From the NCBI RefSeq assembly GCF_030816935.1, contig NZ_JAUSYO010000001.1, positions 3,224,001-3,288,000 of the forward strand: a stretch of 64,000 bases of DNA, written 5' to 3'. A program made the translations under genes and the position numbers. Origin of the DNA: Arthrobacter sp. B3I9. GTDB lineage: Bacteria > Actinomycetota > Actinomycetes > Actinomycetales > Micrococcaceae. A model generated the notes under the pieces. The model was not told the origin of the DNA. It did not search any database and saw only the letters and a list, made by a program, of their open reading frames with translations. Below, piece by piece: positions 1-8,371 of this stretch. How positions within the stretch are numbered: the first letter of the stretch is position 1; every line of letters starts with the position of its first letter.

Positions 1-461
1 GCCTCCGGGACGTCAGGCACCACCGTGCTGGCGGGGTACCCGGTATCCAAGGATATATTCCCCGACCGCAATACCCGTTGGAGCAACGACTGCCGGACCT
101 CTACATTTCGGACGGCTGCCAAGTAAACCTGTTGATCCCGCCGCCGTAACATGCCGTAACGGGCAACGACGCGCTGGCTCGTCAGCGTGTAGCGGGTGGC
201 GTGCCAGGCCAGGGCCCGCGGCAGGCAGTAGCCAAGGAGTACCCACAATGCGAGCGCCACGCAGGCGCCCAGCAGCCAGACCGTCCACTCCGGCCTGATC
301 AGCGGGACCAGCTTGGCCGGGCCGCCTTTGACGATCCAGGCGCAGGCATAGGCAGCCACGGCCGGAACAGCAATGAACAACAGCGCCGGGACGATCAGCC
401 TCCGCGGCTGGGGCCGGGTGACCGCAATCACTTGCTCGCCCGGGAGAAGCTCTTTACGCAT
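1..461 (-). CDS. PH-domain (YdbS-like) membrane protein, 3' end outside window
   Basis: The reverse strand reads open from an ATG at 461 to the window edge, about 153 codons, so the C terminus is missing. The N terminus (MRKELLPGEQVIAVTRPQPRR) is typical of bacterial PH-domain membrane proteins. Two hydrophobic segments follow, near residues 24-42 and 58-76. After them comes a bPH2-type stretch containing RYTLTSQRVV, RYGMLRRR and GNISLDTG. The start overlaps the last 8 nt of birA, so the two genes are probably translated together. The molecular function of this family is not known; a role at the membrane is inferred. Family assignment is by motif only. Confidence 0.75.
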   Translation of the reverse strand, partial: MRKELLPGEQVIAVTRPQPRRLIVPALLFIAVPAVAAYACAWIVKGGPAKLVPLIRPEWTVWLLGACVALALWVLLGYCLPRALAWHATRYTLTSQRVVARYGMLRRRDQQVYLAAVRNVEVRQSLLQRVLRSGNISLDTGYPASTVVPDVPE

Positions 462-1398
462 AACCGCTTTCGGGGCCGGCGGGCTGCCCGCCGGTGCCGG
501 CCGACTCGTCTTGGGGCGGCGTCCAGGGCCGCAGGTGGACCACGTCCCCGGCCGTTATGACGTGCTCGTGGCCTCCGGAGTCGACCACCATCAGGGAGCC
601 GTACTCGTCCAAGCGCGAGGCATGGCCGATGATCTCCTGGTCACCGGGCAGATGGGCGCGCACCTGCTTGCCGAGCGTGGTGAGCACGGCTTCGACCCGC
701 TTGTGCAGCGAGTGGCCGCCGGCCATGCCGGCGGTCGGGTCGCCGTCGGCGTTGCAGAAGTTGCGGTACAACGTCGCGAAGCGCGTGAGATAGCTCTTCA
801 GAAGTTCGGTCCGGTCTGCGGTGGCAGGGTGCTCCAGCGAGACGGAGGTGGCGGTGGGAACAGGAAGCTCGGCGGTGGTGAGCGAGACGTTGAGTCCGGT
901 GCCGAGCACCACCGGCGGGACAGTGCTGCCCTCCAGCGGCCCGAGCTGGGCGAGAATCCCGGCAATCTTGCGGCCGCGCACCAGGACATCGTTGGGCCAT
1001 TTGAGTTCCGCCGGAAGGCCTGCCGTCTCCAGCAGCACCTCGCGCAGGGCAAGCGCCGAGAGCAGCGAGAGCCAGGAATAGCTCTGGGTCGGCAGCGGGC
1101 GGCCGTCGGCGTTGACCGGCCGGAGGACCAGGGAAACGGACACAGAGCTGCGTGCAGGGGCTTCCCAGCGGCGGTCAAGCCGTCCGCGGGCGGCGGTCTG
1201 GTATTCGGCCGCGAGTACGGTCAGGTCCGGGTAGGCACCCGGATTCTCGCTGGCGGCGCGGAGCAGGTCCGCGTTCGTGGATCCGGTGGATTCCACCACC
1301 GCGAGTTGCGGGATTCCGTTGGCGGCCAGGAATGACTCGTCGCGCAGGGCGGCGAGGTCCAGCGGTGGGCGGTCCGGTGTTTCCTGGGCGGCTTCCAT
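454..1398 (-). CDS. birA: Biotin--[acetyl-CoA-carboxylase] ligase
   Basis: The 314-aa protein attaches biotin to the carrier lysine of biotin-dependent carboxylases. ESTGSTN (residues 36-42) and the biotin-binding loop QTAARGRLDRRW (67-78, normally GRGRxGRxW) are visible, as is KWPNDVLV in the catalytic domain, followed by a C-terminal domain. There is no N-terminal helix-turn-helix, so it is a monofunctional class I ligase rather than a biotin repressor. Its likely substrate is the AccA-like subunit at 16507-18366, whose carrier lysine is recognisable. A TAGGAT box ends 6 nt before the ATG, which implies a leaderless transcript, and no Shine-Dalgarno sequence is seen. Confidence 0.93.
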   Translation of the reverse strand: MEAAQETPDRPPLDLAALRDESFLAANGIPQLAVVESTGSTNADLLRAASENPGAYPDLTVLAAEYQTAARGRLDRRWEAPARSSVSVSLVLRPVNADGRPLPTQSYSWLSLLSALALREVLLETAGLPAELKWPNDVLVRGRKIAGILAQLGPLEGSTVPPVVLGTGLNVSLTTAELPVPTATSVSLEHPATADRTELLKSYLTRFATLYRNFCNADGDPTAGMAGGHSLHKRVEAVLTTLGKQVRAHLPGDQEIIGHASRLDEYGSLMVVDSGGHEHVITAGDVVHLRPWTPPQDESAGTGGQPAGPESGYA

Positions 1399-1404
1399 GG
1401 TTGA

Positions 1405-1410
1405 ATCCTA
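1405..1410 (-). promoter_or_regulatory. Leaderless -10 box of birA
   Basis: TAGGAT on the reverse strand is followed by exactly six bases (TCAACC) and the birA ATG. This is the spacing of a leaderless actinobacterial transcript and supports the chosen start. Confidence 0.6.
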
Positions 1411-1471
1411 CCGAGGAACGGCCCCGGGGGCTCCGGTGCGGCGGCCCGGATGAGGCATGGCAGCGCAGAAC

Positions 1472-2362
1472 TCAAAGGAAAATGTCAGGGACAAGGCGGC
1501 CTTCCGGGGCGCCGAGGCTGTACGGCGTAAAGTCCGTGACGCCCGCGGCGGCCAGGACCTGTTCATCGGTGTAGAAGTTTCCGCTCCGGCTGCCTGTGTC
1601 CGGGGTGGCATTAGCCCCCGTCAGCACGGCGTGCGCCGCATCGGCCATGATCTGCGGACCCCGGGCTCCGCGGACGATCTTCTCGCCGCCGGGCATGTTC
1701 CGGATCGCAGCAGTATCGATCAGGGTGCAGGGCCACAGCGAGTTCACGCTGATCCCGTCACCTTTGAGCTCTTCAGCCAGGCCCAGCGTGGTGAGGCTCA
1801 TGCCGTACTTCGCCATGGTGTAGGCCAAGTGCAGGCCCGCCCATTTCGGGTCCAGGTTCAGCGGCGGGGACAACGTGAGGATGTGCCCGGCGCGGGACTC
1901 GCGCAGCGTGGGCAGGGCGAGCTTCGAGAGCAGGAAGGTGCCGCGCACGTTGATGTCCTGCATGAGGTCGTAACGCTTCATGTCCACGGCGTCGGTCTTG
2001 GAGAGGTCGATTGCGGAGGCGTTGTTGATAACGACGTCGATCCCGCCGAAGCGTTCGACGGCGGCGGCAACAGCGCCCGCAACGTCGTCGTCGTTGCGCA
2101 CATCGCCGACCAGCGGCAGCGCTTTGCCGCCTGCTGCTTCGATCTGTTCCGCGGCGGTGTAGACGGTGCCTTCCAGCTTGGCGTGCGGTTGCCCCGTCTT
2201 GGCCAGCAGGACGATGTTGGCGCCGTCCCGCGCTGCCCGGGTGGCGATGGCCAGACCGATGCCCCGGCTGCCTCCGGAGATGAGAATGGTGCGGCCCTCA
2301 AGGGAACCGGCGGCCTTGTAGGGCCCTGCGGCGGCGTCCGAAGCGTCGTTGCTTGAAGTCAT
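1472..2362 (-). CDS. SDR-family NAD(P)-dependent oxidoreductase (HSDL2-like)
   Basis: This is a 296-aa short-chain dehydrogenase/reductase. GGSRGIG near residue 28 is the Rossmann dinucleotide-binding loop and NNAS the structural motif. The usual active-site YxxxK appears as YTMAK. The region around the catalytic Ser (LTLSPPLN) and the 296-aa length resemble HSDL2-type SDRs, which are linked to lipid metabolism; the substrate is unknown. A GTG six bases upstream is also in frame, but TAGAGT lies exactly 6 nt before the ATG at 2362, so the ATG is preferred. The gene is divergent from accD. Confidence 0.82.
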   Translation of the reverse strand: MTSSNDASDAAAGPYKAAGSLEGRTILISGGSRGIGLAIATRAARDGANIVLLAKTGQPHAKLEGTVYTAAEQIEAAGGKALPLVGDVRNDDDVAGAVAAAVERFGGIDVVINNASAIDLSKTDAVDMKRYDLMQDINVRGTFLLSKLALPTLRESRAGHILTLSPPLNLDPKWAGLHLAYTMAKYGMSLTTLGLAEELKGDGISVNSLWPCTLIDTAAIRNMPGGEKIVRGARGPQIMADAAHAVLTGANATPDTGSRSGNFYTDEQVLAAAGVTDFTPYSLGAPEGRLVPDIFL

Positions 2363-2368
2363 GGGCAC

Positions 2369-2400
2369 ACTCTAGCCGACCGATGTTACTCGCGGGTAAC
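2369..2400 (-). promoter_or_regulatory. SDR promoter with inverted GTTAC/GTAAC pair
   Basis: Reading the reverse strand, GTTAC (2400-2396), six bases, GTAAC (2389-2385), ten bases, TAGAGT (2374-2369), six bases, ATG. The second half-site starts 15 nt before the -10 box, the same register seen at the nitrate gene promoters. Here the two half-sites form an inverted repeat, so a different dimeric regulator is also possible. Confidence 0.45.
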
Positions 2401-2433
2401 AAAAGCGCCCGGCGGACAGGATAAGGGGAAAAT

Positions 2434-2448
2434 TGTAGGTTCCCTACA
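2434..2448. promoter_or_regulatory. 15-bp inverted repeat upstream of accD
   Basis: TGTAGG-TTC-CCTACA is a perfect 6-bp inverted repeat with a 3-nt centre, in the intergenic region between the SDR gene and accD. The position suits an operator for accD, but no regulator was identified. Confidence 0.35.
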
Positions 2449-2572
2449 GCCGTATGCGCCGATAACGTCATTAGGACTTGCCATCAGGGCTGTGGCTTTG
2501 TGTGGAATCTACTTAAATCCGCACGGGGCGCATGAGTCATGGAATTATCAGCGACAGAGCCGGAGACACTTG

Positions 2573-4156
2573 ATGAGCCACGATCTGACCACGACGGCGG
2601 GAAAGATTGCAGACTTCCGCGAGCGCCAGGCCCGTGCGGAGCAGCCTTCCGGCCCGGAGGCCGTCGAGAAGCAGCATGCGCGCGGCAAGAACACGGCCCG
2701 CGAGCGCATCGACCTGCTGCTGGACGCAGGCTCCTTCGTCGAGTTCGACGCACTGGCCGTGCACCGTTCCACCGCCTTCGGCATGGAGAAGAAAAAGCCG
2801 CTGGGCGACGGCCTGGTCTCCGGCTATGGCACCGTCGACGGCCGGCCCGTCGCCGTCTACAGCCAGGACTTTTCCGTCTACGGCGGTTCGCTGAGCCAGG
2901 TCAACGGCGAGAAGATCGTCAAGGTCCAGGAGTTCGCGCTGCGCAACGGCTGCCCCGTGGTCGGCATCCTCGACGGCGGCGGAGCCCGGATCCAGGAAGG
3001 CGTCGCCTCGCTGGCGATGTTCGCCGACATCTTCCGCAACAACGTCCACGCGTCCGGCGTCGTGCCCCAGATCTCGCTCATCATGGGCCCCTCCGCCGGC
3101 GGCGCGGCCTACTCCCCCGCCCTGACCGACTACGTGGTCATGGTGGACAAGACCTCGCACATGTTCATTACCGGCCCGGACGTGATCAAGACCGTCACGG
3201 GTGAAGACGTGGACATGGAAACGCTGGGCGGCGCCCGCCAGCACAATGCCAACACGGGAACGTCCACCTACCTCGCCGCGGACGAGGCCGACGCGATCGA
3301 ATTCGTCCGCGAACTGCTCGACTTCCTGCCCTCCAACAACCTTGCGGAGGCCCCGGTCCTCGAGCACAGCCAGGAACTGGAGCTCGACGACGACGACCTC
3401 GCCCTCGACGCGCTGATCCCGGACTCGGCCAACCAGCCCTACGACATGCGCAAGGTCATCGAGCAGATTGTCGACGACGCGCACTTCCTGGAAATGCAGT
3501 CCCTCTACGCCCCCAACGTGATCATCGGCTACGGCAGGGTGGAGGGCCACACGGTGGGCATCGTGGCCAACCAGCCCATGCAGTTCGCCGGAACGCTGGA
3601 CATCGCCGCCTCGGAAAAGGCCGCCCGCTTCGTCCGGCACTGCGATGCCTTCAACATCCCCATCATCACCCTGGTGGATGTGCCCGGCTTCCTGCCCGGC
3701 AAGGACCAGGAGTTCCAGGGCATCATCCGCCGCGGCGCCAAGCTGCTCTACGCCTATGCTGAGGCCACCGTACCCAAGCTGACCGTCATCACCCGCAAGG
3801 CCTACGGCGGGGCGTACATCGTGATGGGCTCCAAGAAGCTCGGGGCGGACCTCAACCTCGCCTGGCCCACCGCGCAGATCGGCGTCATGGGCGCCCAGGG
3901 TGCGGTCAACATCCTGTACCGCCGTGAACTGGCGGCGGTTTCGGCCGACGGCGGCAACGTCGAGGCCAAGCGCGCCGAGGTCATCCGGCAGTACGAGGAA
4001 GAGCTCCTCAACCCCTACCAGGCCGCGCAGCTCGGCTACGTGGACGCCGTCATCGCCCCGTCCGAGACGCGGCTGCAGATCATCAAGGGCCTGCGCGCCC
4101 TGCGGGACAAACGTGCCAGCCTGCCCGCCAAGAAGCACGGGAACATCCCGCTGTGA
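2573..4156 (+). CDS. accD5: Acyl-CoA (propionyl/acetyl-CoA) carboxylase beta subunit
   Basis: The 527-aa carboxyltransferase subunit transfers CO2 from carboxybiotin to an acyl-CoA (acetyl- or propionyl-CoA), giving malonyl- or methylmalonyl-CoA. The crotonase-like halves are recognisable by [36 protein letters not shown] and [13 protein letters not shown]. The length matches AccD5/PccB proteins. An upstream in-frame start would add 27 unconserved residues, so the ATG at 2573, preceded by GGAGAC, is chosen. The stop overlaps the accE start in GTGA. The partner biotin-carrying subunit is 12 kb downstream rather than adjacent. The symbol follows the mycobacterial orthologue and substrate preference is not proven. 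Confidence 0.92.
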   Translation: MSHDLTTTAGKIADFRERQARAEQPSGPEAVEKQHARGKNTARERIDLLLDAGSFVEFDALAVHRSTAFGMEKKKPLGDGLVSGYGTVDGRPVAVYSQDFSVYGGSLSQVNGEKIVKVQEFALRNGCPVVGILDGGGARIQEGVASLAMFADIFRNNVHASGVVPQISLIMGPSAGGAAYSPALTDYVVMVDKTSHMFITGPDVIKTVTGEDVDMETLGGARQHNANTGTSTYLAADEADAIEFVRELLDFLPSNNLAEAPVLEHSQELELDDDDLALDALIPDSANQPYDMRKVIEQIVDDAHFLEMQSLYAPNVIIGYGRVEGHTVGIVANQPMQFAGTLDIAASEKAARFVRHCDAFNIPIITLVDVPGFLPGKDQEFQGIIRRGAKLLYAYAEATVPKLTVITRKAYGGAYIVMGSKKLGADLNLAWPTAQIGVMGAQGAVNILYRRELAAVSADGGNVEAKRAEVIRQYEEELLNPYQAAQLGYVDAVIAPSETRLQIIKGLRALRDKRASLPAKKHGNIPL

Positions 4157-4392
4157 TCGAGTCCAGCCCCTCCCTGACCAACCCCGGCGAGCCGGCCGAG
4201 AGCCTGCTGTCCGTCGTCAAGGGCGAACCGACGGCGGAGGAACTAGCGGCGCTCACCGCCGTCGTCCTCTCCCTGGCCAACGGCGGGGCCGCGGCGCCGG
4301 CGAAACCCAGCTCCCGGCAGTGGGTGCGGCGGCAGCAGCTGCAGCTGGCGCCCACGCCCGGTCCCGGGGCGTGGAAGCGCAGCCGCGGCTGA
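4153..4392 (+). CDS. accE: Acyl-CoA carboxylase epsilon subunit
   Basis: This 79-aa protein matches the small epsilon subunits that stabilise actinobacterial acyl-CoA carboxylase complexes. It has the typical core ([20 protein letters not shown] followed by VLSLA), a Pro/Ala-rich linker, and a basic C terminus with a W-x-R and the PGPGAWKRS ending common in this family. The GTG start overlaps the accD stop by 4 nt, which indicates translational coupling and a shared operon. Confidence 0.85.
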   Translation: MIESSPSLTNPGEPAESLLSVVKGEPTAEELAALTAVVLSLANGGAAAPAKPSSRQWVRRQQLQLAPTPGPGAWKRSRG

Positions 4393-4426
4393 GCCGGCAA
4401 CCCTTTGCGAACCGCCGCGCCCCGGC

Positions 4427-4432
4427 TAGTCT
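4427..4432 (+). promoter_or_regulatory. Leaderless -10 box of the DUF885 gene
   Basis: TAGTCT is followed by six bases (CGTCGG) and the GTG at 4439. No Shine-Dalgarno sequence is present. Confidence 0.55.
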
Positions 4433-4438
4433 CGTCGG

Positions 4439-6133
4439 GTGACTGAAACCACCCAGCCTGCCGCCTCCGCACGCCCGCAGACCGCCATCGACGCCGTCGC
4501 CGATGCCTACACGGACACCCTGATCCGGCTTAACCCGACTTTCGCCACGGAACTCGGCCTGCCCGGCCACGAGACCGAATACCAGGATTTCTCCCCGGCC
4601 GGCCAGGAGGCCTTCGCCGCGGCCGCGCGTGAGGCCCTGGCCGAGCTGGACGGCCTGGAGCCCGCCGACGACGTCGACGCCGTCACCCTCGACGCGATGC
4701 GCGAACGCCTGGGGCTGCAGCTTGAGATCCATACATCGGGCTGGGATGCGGCGGAGCTGAACAACATCGCCTCCCCCGCCCAGGACATCCGGGCCATCTT
4801 CGACCTGATGCCCACGGACACCCCCGAGCAGTGGGACCACATCGCAGGCCGTGCCAACAACGTCCCGGCCGCCATCGACGGCTACATCGAGTCGCTGCGT
4901 TCGGCCAAGGCGCAGGGCAAGGTCGCAGCCGCCCGCCAGGTGTCGATCGTGATCGAGCAGACCACGAAGTATGCCGCTGAGGACGGCTTTTTCGCGAAGC
5001 TCGCCGCCAACGCCCGCACGGTAGAGGGCCCGCTGCCCGCAAACCTTCAGATGAAGCTCGACGCCGGTACGGCGGCTGCACGGGCGGCCTACTCACGGCT
5101 GGCCGGATTCCTCGCCTCCGAGCTGCTGCCGGCGGCCCCGACAACGGACGCCGTCGGCCGGGAGCGCTATGCGCTGGCCTCCCGGTCGTTCCTCGGAGCC
5201 ACAGTGGACCTCGAGGAGACCTACGCCTGGGGAGTGCGGGAACTGGACCGCCTGATTGCCGAGCAGGAACGCGTGGCCGGACAAATCCGCCCCGGCGCCT
5301 CCATTGAGGAGGCCAAAGAGCTGCTGGACAACGATCCCGCGCGTCGGCTGAAAGGAACGGACGCCCTCCAGGCCTGGATGCAGGGGCTTTCGGACAAGGC
5401 CGTGGCCGACCTCGCCGGGGTGCACTTCGACATTCCGGACGTGATGAAGACGCTGGAATGCAAGATCGCGCCAACCGACGAGGGCGGCATCTACTACACC
5501 GGCCCCTCGGACGACTTCAGCCGGCCGGGCCGCATGTGGTGGTCCGTGCCCGCCGGCGAGGACACGTTCACCACCTGGGCCGAGACAACCACCGTCTACC
5601 ACGAGGGCGTGCCGGGCCACCATCTGCAGGTAGCGACGGCCATCTACCGCCGCGAACTGCTCAACAAATGGCGCCGCAACGTCTGCTGGACTTCCGGCCA
5701 CGGCGAAGGCTGGGCGCTCTACGCCGAGCAGCTGGTGCTGGAACTGGGCTACCTCAAAGATCCCGGCGACCATATGGGCATGCTGGACATGCAGCGCATG
5801 CGGGCCGCCCGGGTGGTGTTCGACATCGGCGTGCACCTGGAGCTGGAGATACCTGAACGCTGGGGTTCCGGCACCTGGACCCCGGACAAGGGTTATGAGT
5901 TCCTCAAGGCCAACCTGCCGATCAGCGAGGGGCAGCTGAAGTTTGAGTTCATCCGGTACCTCGGCTGGCCCGGCCAGGCCCCTTCCTACAAGGTGGGCCA
6001 GCGGCTCTGGGAGCAGATCCGCGCGGAGCTGGAGTCACGGCCCGGGTTCGACCTCAAAGAGTTCCACACCAAGGCGCTCAACATCGGCTCGGTAGGCCTC
6101 GACACGCTCAGGAGCGCCCTGCTCGGCCGATAA
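4439..6133 (+). CDS. DUF885-family putative metallopeptidase
   Basis: The 564-aa protein has the DUF885 layout: an alpha-helical N-terminal half and a C-terminal half bearing HEGVPGHH (residues 388-395). This resembles a gluzincin zinc site in which two His and a catalytic Glu are followed by a further Glu, here probably in GHGEGWALYAE about 30 residues on. No signal peptide or membrane segment is seen, so it is likely a cytoplasmic peptidase or hydrolase; the substrate is unknown. The gene is leaderless, about 50 nt after accE, and may be transcribed separately. It begins the block that separates accD/accE from maf and accA. Confidence 0.85.
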   Translation: MTETTQPAASARPQTAIDAVADAYTDTLIRLNPTFATELGLPGHETEYQDFSPAGQEAFAAAAREALAELDGLEPADDVDAVTLDAMRERLGLQLEIHTSGWDAAELNNIASPAQDIRAIFDLMPTDTPEQWDHIAGRANNVPAAIDGYIESLRSAKAQGKVAAARQVSIVIEQTTKYAAEDGFFAKLAANARTVEGPLPANLQMKLDAGTAAARAAYSRLAGFLASELLPAAPTTDAVGRERYALASRSFLGATVDLEETYAWGVRELDRLIAEQERVAGQIRPGASIEEAKELLDNDPARRLKGTDALQAWMQGLSDKAVADLAGVHFDIPDVMKTLECKIAPTDEGGIYYTGPSDDFSRPGRMWWSVPAGEDTFTTWAETTTVYHEGVPGHHLQVATAIYRRELLNKWRRNVCWTSGHGEGWALYAEQLVLELGYLKDPGDHMGMLDMQRMRAARVVFDIGVHLELEIPERWGSGTWTPDKGYEFLKANLPISEGQLKFEFIRYLGWPGQAPSYKVGQRLWEQIRAELESRPGFDLKEFHTKALNIGSVGLDTLRSALLGR

Positions 6134-6544
6134 TTGAAACACAATCGTGCCCTTGCCGCGGGCGTTTCTTTATCGCCAAGTAGACCTCCCTGTGATAATC
6201 GACTATTCTCTGGGTGACACATTTTCCGGGTTTTTGGTAACTCACGTCGGCGGCTGGGGCTTCGACGCAAGATGCTGGCTGTTTCCGCCGTTTCGGCTGG
6301 GCCGCCATCGGGGTAAGAATGACCGCGTGCGTGGTGCGGTTTCCTGATTGTCAAGGTTTGCGCGCGTCAGCATTGTGGCCGTCAGGCACCACGCTGCGGA
6401 TTGCTTGCAAGCGCACCCCGAAAGCTCTTTCGCGCCTCGGTCTCAGGTGCACGTTGTTTGCGCAACGGAGTCCATGCGAATAATCGGTACCCCCTCCGAC
6501 AATCGCCAGCCGAAATGCACGAAGACCCCATATTGGAGCACCCA
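6134..6544. other. 410-bp gene-free region upstream of the glucanase gene
   Basis: No convincing gene was found. Near 6149-6170 a short GCCC/GGGC stem followed by TTTCTTTAT could be a weak terminator for the DUF885 gene. A perfect 10-bp palindrome GCTTGCAAGC lies near 6402. The stretch is AT-richer than its flanks. A long untranslated leader or binding sites for carbohydrate-responsive regulation of the downstream gene are possible but unproven. Confidence 0.4.
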
Positions 6545-8110
6545 ATGAGGAAATTTGCCTCTACCCTGAGACCGCCAACCGCTAAATCGCCCCTCCGGCG
6601 GACGCTGGGCCGGAAAGGTTCCGCTGCCTCACTCGTAGCGACCGCCGCCCTCGCCGCCGCAGCTACGATCAGTGCCCCGGAACCTTTGAATGCGGCAACA
6701 GTCGCCGCAGCACCGTCGGCGGCACCCGCTGCCACGACAGCGCTCTGCAATCCCCTGCCCATCAATATGCCCGCCCCGGCGGACCGGCACACCTCCGCAA
6801 AAAAGGTCTGGGCCTACTACTTCCCGCCCTTCCCGCTCGCGGTGGACAGTCCGGATCCGCTTCGCGATGTCTACAATCGATGGCAGAACACCCACAACTC
6901 GGTCAACGGCGCATACGACCTGCGGGACCGTCCCCAGGTTCCCCAGCGCGTGAGCCAGACCAACTGGCGGCAGGCCGATTTTGAACAGGAGATCCGGCAG
7001 GCGGTCGACGCTGGCCTGGACGGGTTCATCTGGGAGTACCACAGCTCGAGCGACATTCGCTGGAGCCAGCTACCGGCGATGCTCGCAGCGGCCAAGAAAG
7101 TCGACCCGGGCTTTAAGATAATGCTCAGCCCGGATTTCAATACCGCAACAGGGTCAACTTCGGACAGCGTCTACAACGATGTCATGAAGGTGAAGGACGA
7201 TCCGGCCATTTACCGGAATGGGGCCGGCATTGTGCTTGCCCCATTCTTCCCGGAGCGAAAGACCCCCTCCTGGTGGGACGGCCTGCGGAACCGCCTCGCC
7301 TCCGCCGGTGTCAAATCAAACCTCGTTCCGATTTTTATCTCTTGGGGCGGCGGGACGCAAAAGATGGATTGGAATAACTCGGTGTCGGGCTATTCACAGT
7401 GGGGAACCCGCACCGCCAGTGGCGTTGCGACGCTCGGCAGGGAAAGTGCGGAGGCCCATCGCCGCGGTAAGACATACATGCAACCCGTAGCCTTCGAGGA
7501 TTCGCGGTCCTTCGACGGCCGATATTGGGAGTCATCCAACAGCTCCACCCTGCGGGACTCGCTCATGTCTGCGATCAACAGCAACGCAGACTCGGTCGCC
7601 TTCATCACTTGGAATGACTACACAGAGTCCTGGATGGCACCCTCCCGGCAACGCGGTTACGCACCGCTGGACATGGCCGCCTACTACATCTCCTGGTTCA
7701 AGAGCGGCGTAAAACCCACCGTTACTCAGGATGCGATGTACTGGAGCCACCGCTCGCACCCGACCAATGCCCCGTACTCAAAGACGGCCATCGGACGTAA
7801 CGGCAAACCCGCGCCGATGTATATCACCAACGGCGACGCCGCCAAGAACGAAGTGGAGCTGGTGGCGGTGTTGAAGTCCCCCGGACGCCTTACCATCACT
7901 CAGGGTAGCAACGTCAAGACAATGGACGCCCCCGCGGGACTCACCTCCTTCAAGGTCCCTCTGGTGGCTGGCACAACGCCGGCATTCAAACTCACCCACG
8001 GCGGAATGACGGCGCAGACCGCGGCCAGCAACACCCCGGTGCGCTCCTCCGTGGTGTACCAAGACATGATTTACCACGCAGGCGGAGGCGTAGCGGCCTG
8101 TCCGCGCTAG
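6545..8110 (+). CDS. Secreted glycoside hydrolase family 71 (alpha-1,3-glucanase-like)
   Basis: The 521-aa precursor begins with a basic N terminus (twin Arg at RRTLGRK), a hydrophobic Ala-rich segment (about residues 28-45) and an Ala-rich cleavage region, so it is exported. The mature part carries GH71 hallmarks: WAYYFPPFPLAVD at the start of the barrel, DAGLDGFIWEY, a MLSPDFN strand end and the conserved FITWNDYTES. GH71 enzymes hydrolyse alpha-1,3-glucan (mutan or fungal wall glucan). Start at 6545 is set by GGAG 7 nt upstream; the longer frame is unsupported. Codon use is less GC-biased than in neighbours, consistent with acquisition. Confidence 0.8.
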   Translation: MRKFASTLRPPTAKSPLRRTLGRKGSAASLVATAALAAAATISAPEPLNAATVAAAPSAAPAATTALCNPLPINMPAPADRHTSAKKVWAYYFPPFPLAVDSPDPLRDVYNRWQNTHNSVNGAYDLRDRPQVPQRVSQTNWRQADFEQEIRQAVDAGLDGFIWEYHSSSDIRWSQLPAMLAAAKKVDPGFKIMLSPDFNTATGSTSDSVYNDVMKVKDDPAIYRNGAGIVLAPFFPERKTPSWWDGLRNRLASAGVKSNLVPIFISWGGGTQKMDWNNSVSGYSQWGTRTASGVATLGRESAEAHRRGKTYMQPVAFEDSRSFDGRYWESSNSSTLRDSLMSAINSNADSVAFITWNDYTESWMAPSRQRGYAPLDMAAYYISWFKSGVKPTVTQDAMYWSHRSHPTNAPYSKTAIGRNGKPAPMYITNGDAAKNEVELVAVLKSPGRLTITQGSNVKTMDAPAGLTSFKVPLVAGTTPAFKLTHGGMTAQTAASNTPVRSSVVYQDMIYHAGGGVAACPR

Positions 8111-8304
8111 CTCCTTCCGCGCGCCACATGCCAGTTCGCGGCGGTGTTTTCCGGAGCACTGCCGCAAATAGGCATCGCGGGTGTCTGCAGGATTGCCTTC
8201 CCTACTCGCCCGCCCGCGAGACAATCTCCACACCGGGGACAGGAATAACTTTGCAGACTGCTGTATTGGCGCCCCAATCCGGCTGATCCTGTCCGGCGGC
8301 GAGT

Positions 8305-8322
8305 AATGTTACGCGTAACATT
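8305..8322. promoter_or_regulatory. 18-bp perfect palindrome upstream of the dicarboxylate symporter
   Basis: AATGTTACGCGTAACATT is a perfect 18-bp palindrome. It is centred about 58 bp upstream of the GTG at 8372, which is also the probable transcription start. That position suits an activator or a distal repressor. The regulator is not identifiable here. Confidence 0.6.
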
Positions 8323-8359
8323 TCTCAACATCCGTTAGTCGTGATAACCGGCCGCGTCC

Positions 8360-8365
8360 TAGCGT
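8360..8365 (+). promoter_or_regulatory. Leaderless -10 box of the dicarboxylate symporter gene
   Basis: TAGCGT is followed by six bases (GTTCGG) and the GTG at 8372; there is no Shine-Dalgarno sequence. Confidence 0.6.
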
Positions 8366-8371
8366 GTTCGG

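Noticed and set aside
2537..4138. A 533-codon open frame antisense to accD
   Set aside because: Its residue pattern mirrors the accD codons and no family match is visible.
6134..6544. A cyclic-di-AMP or other riboswitch before the GH71 gene
   Set aside because: I looked for the conserved core elements and did not find them. Only short, unspecific stems are present.
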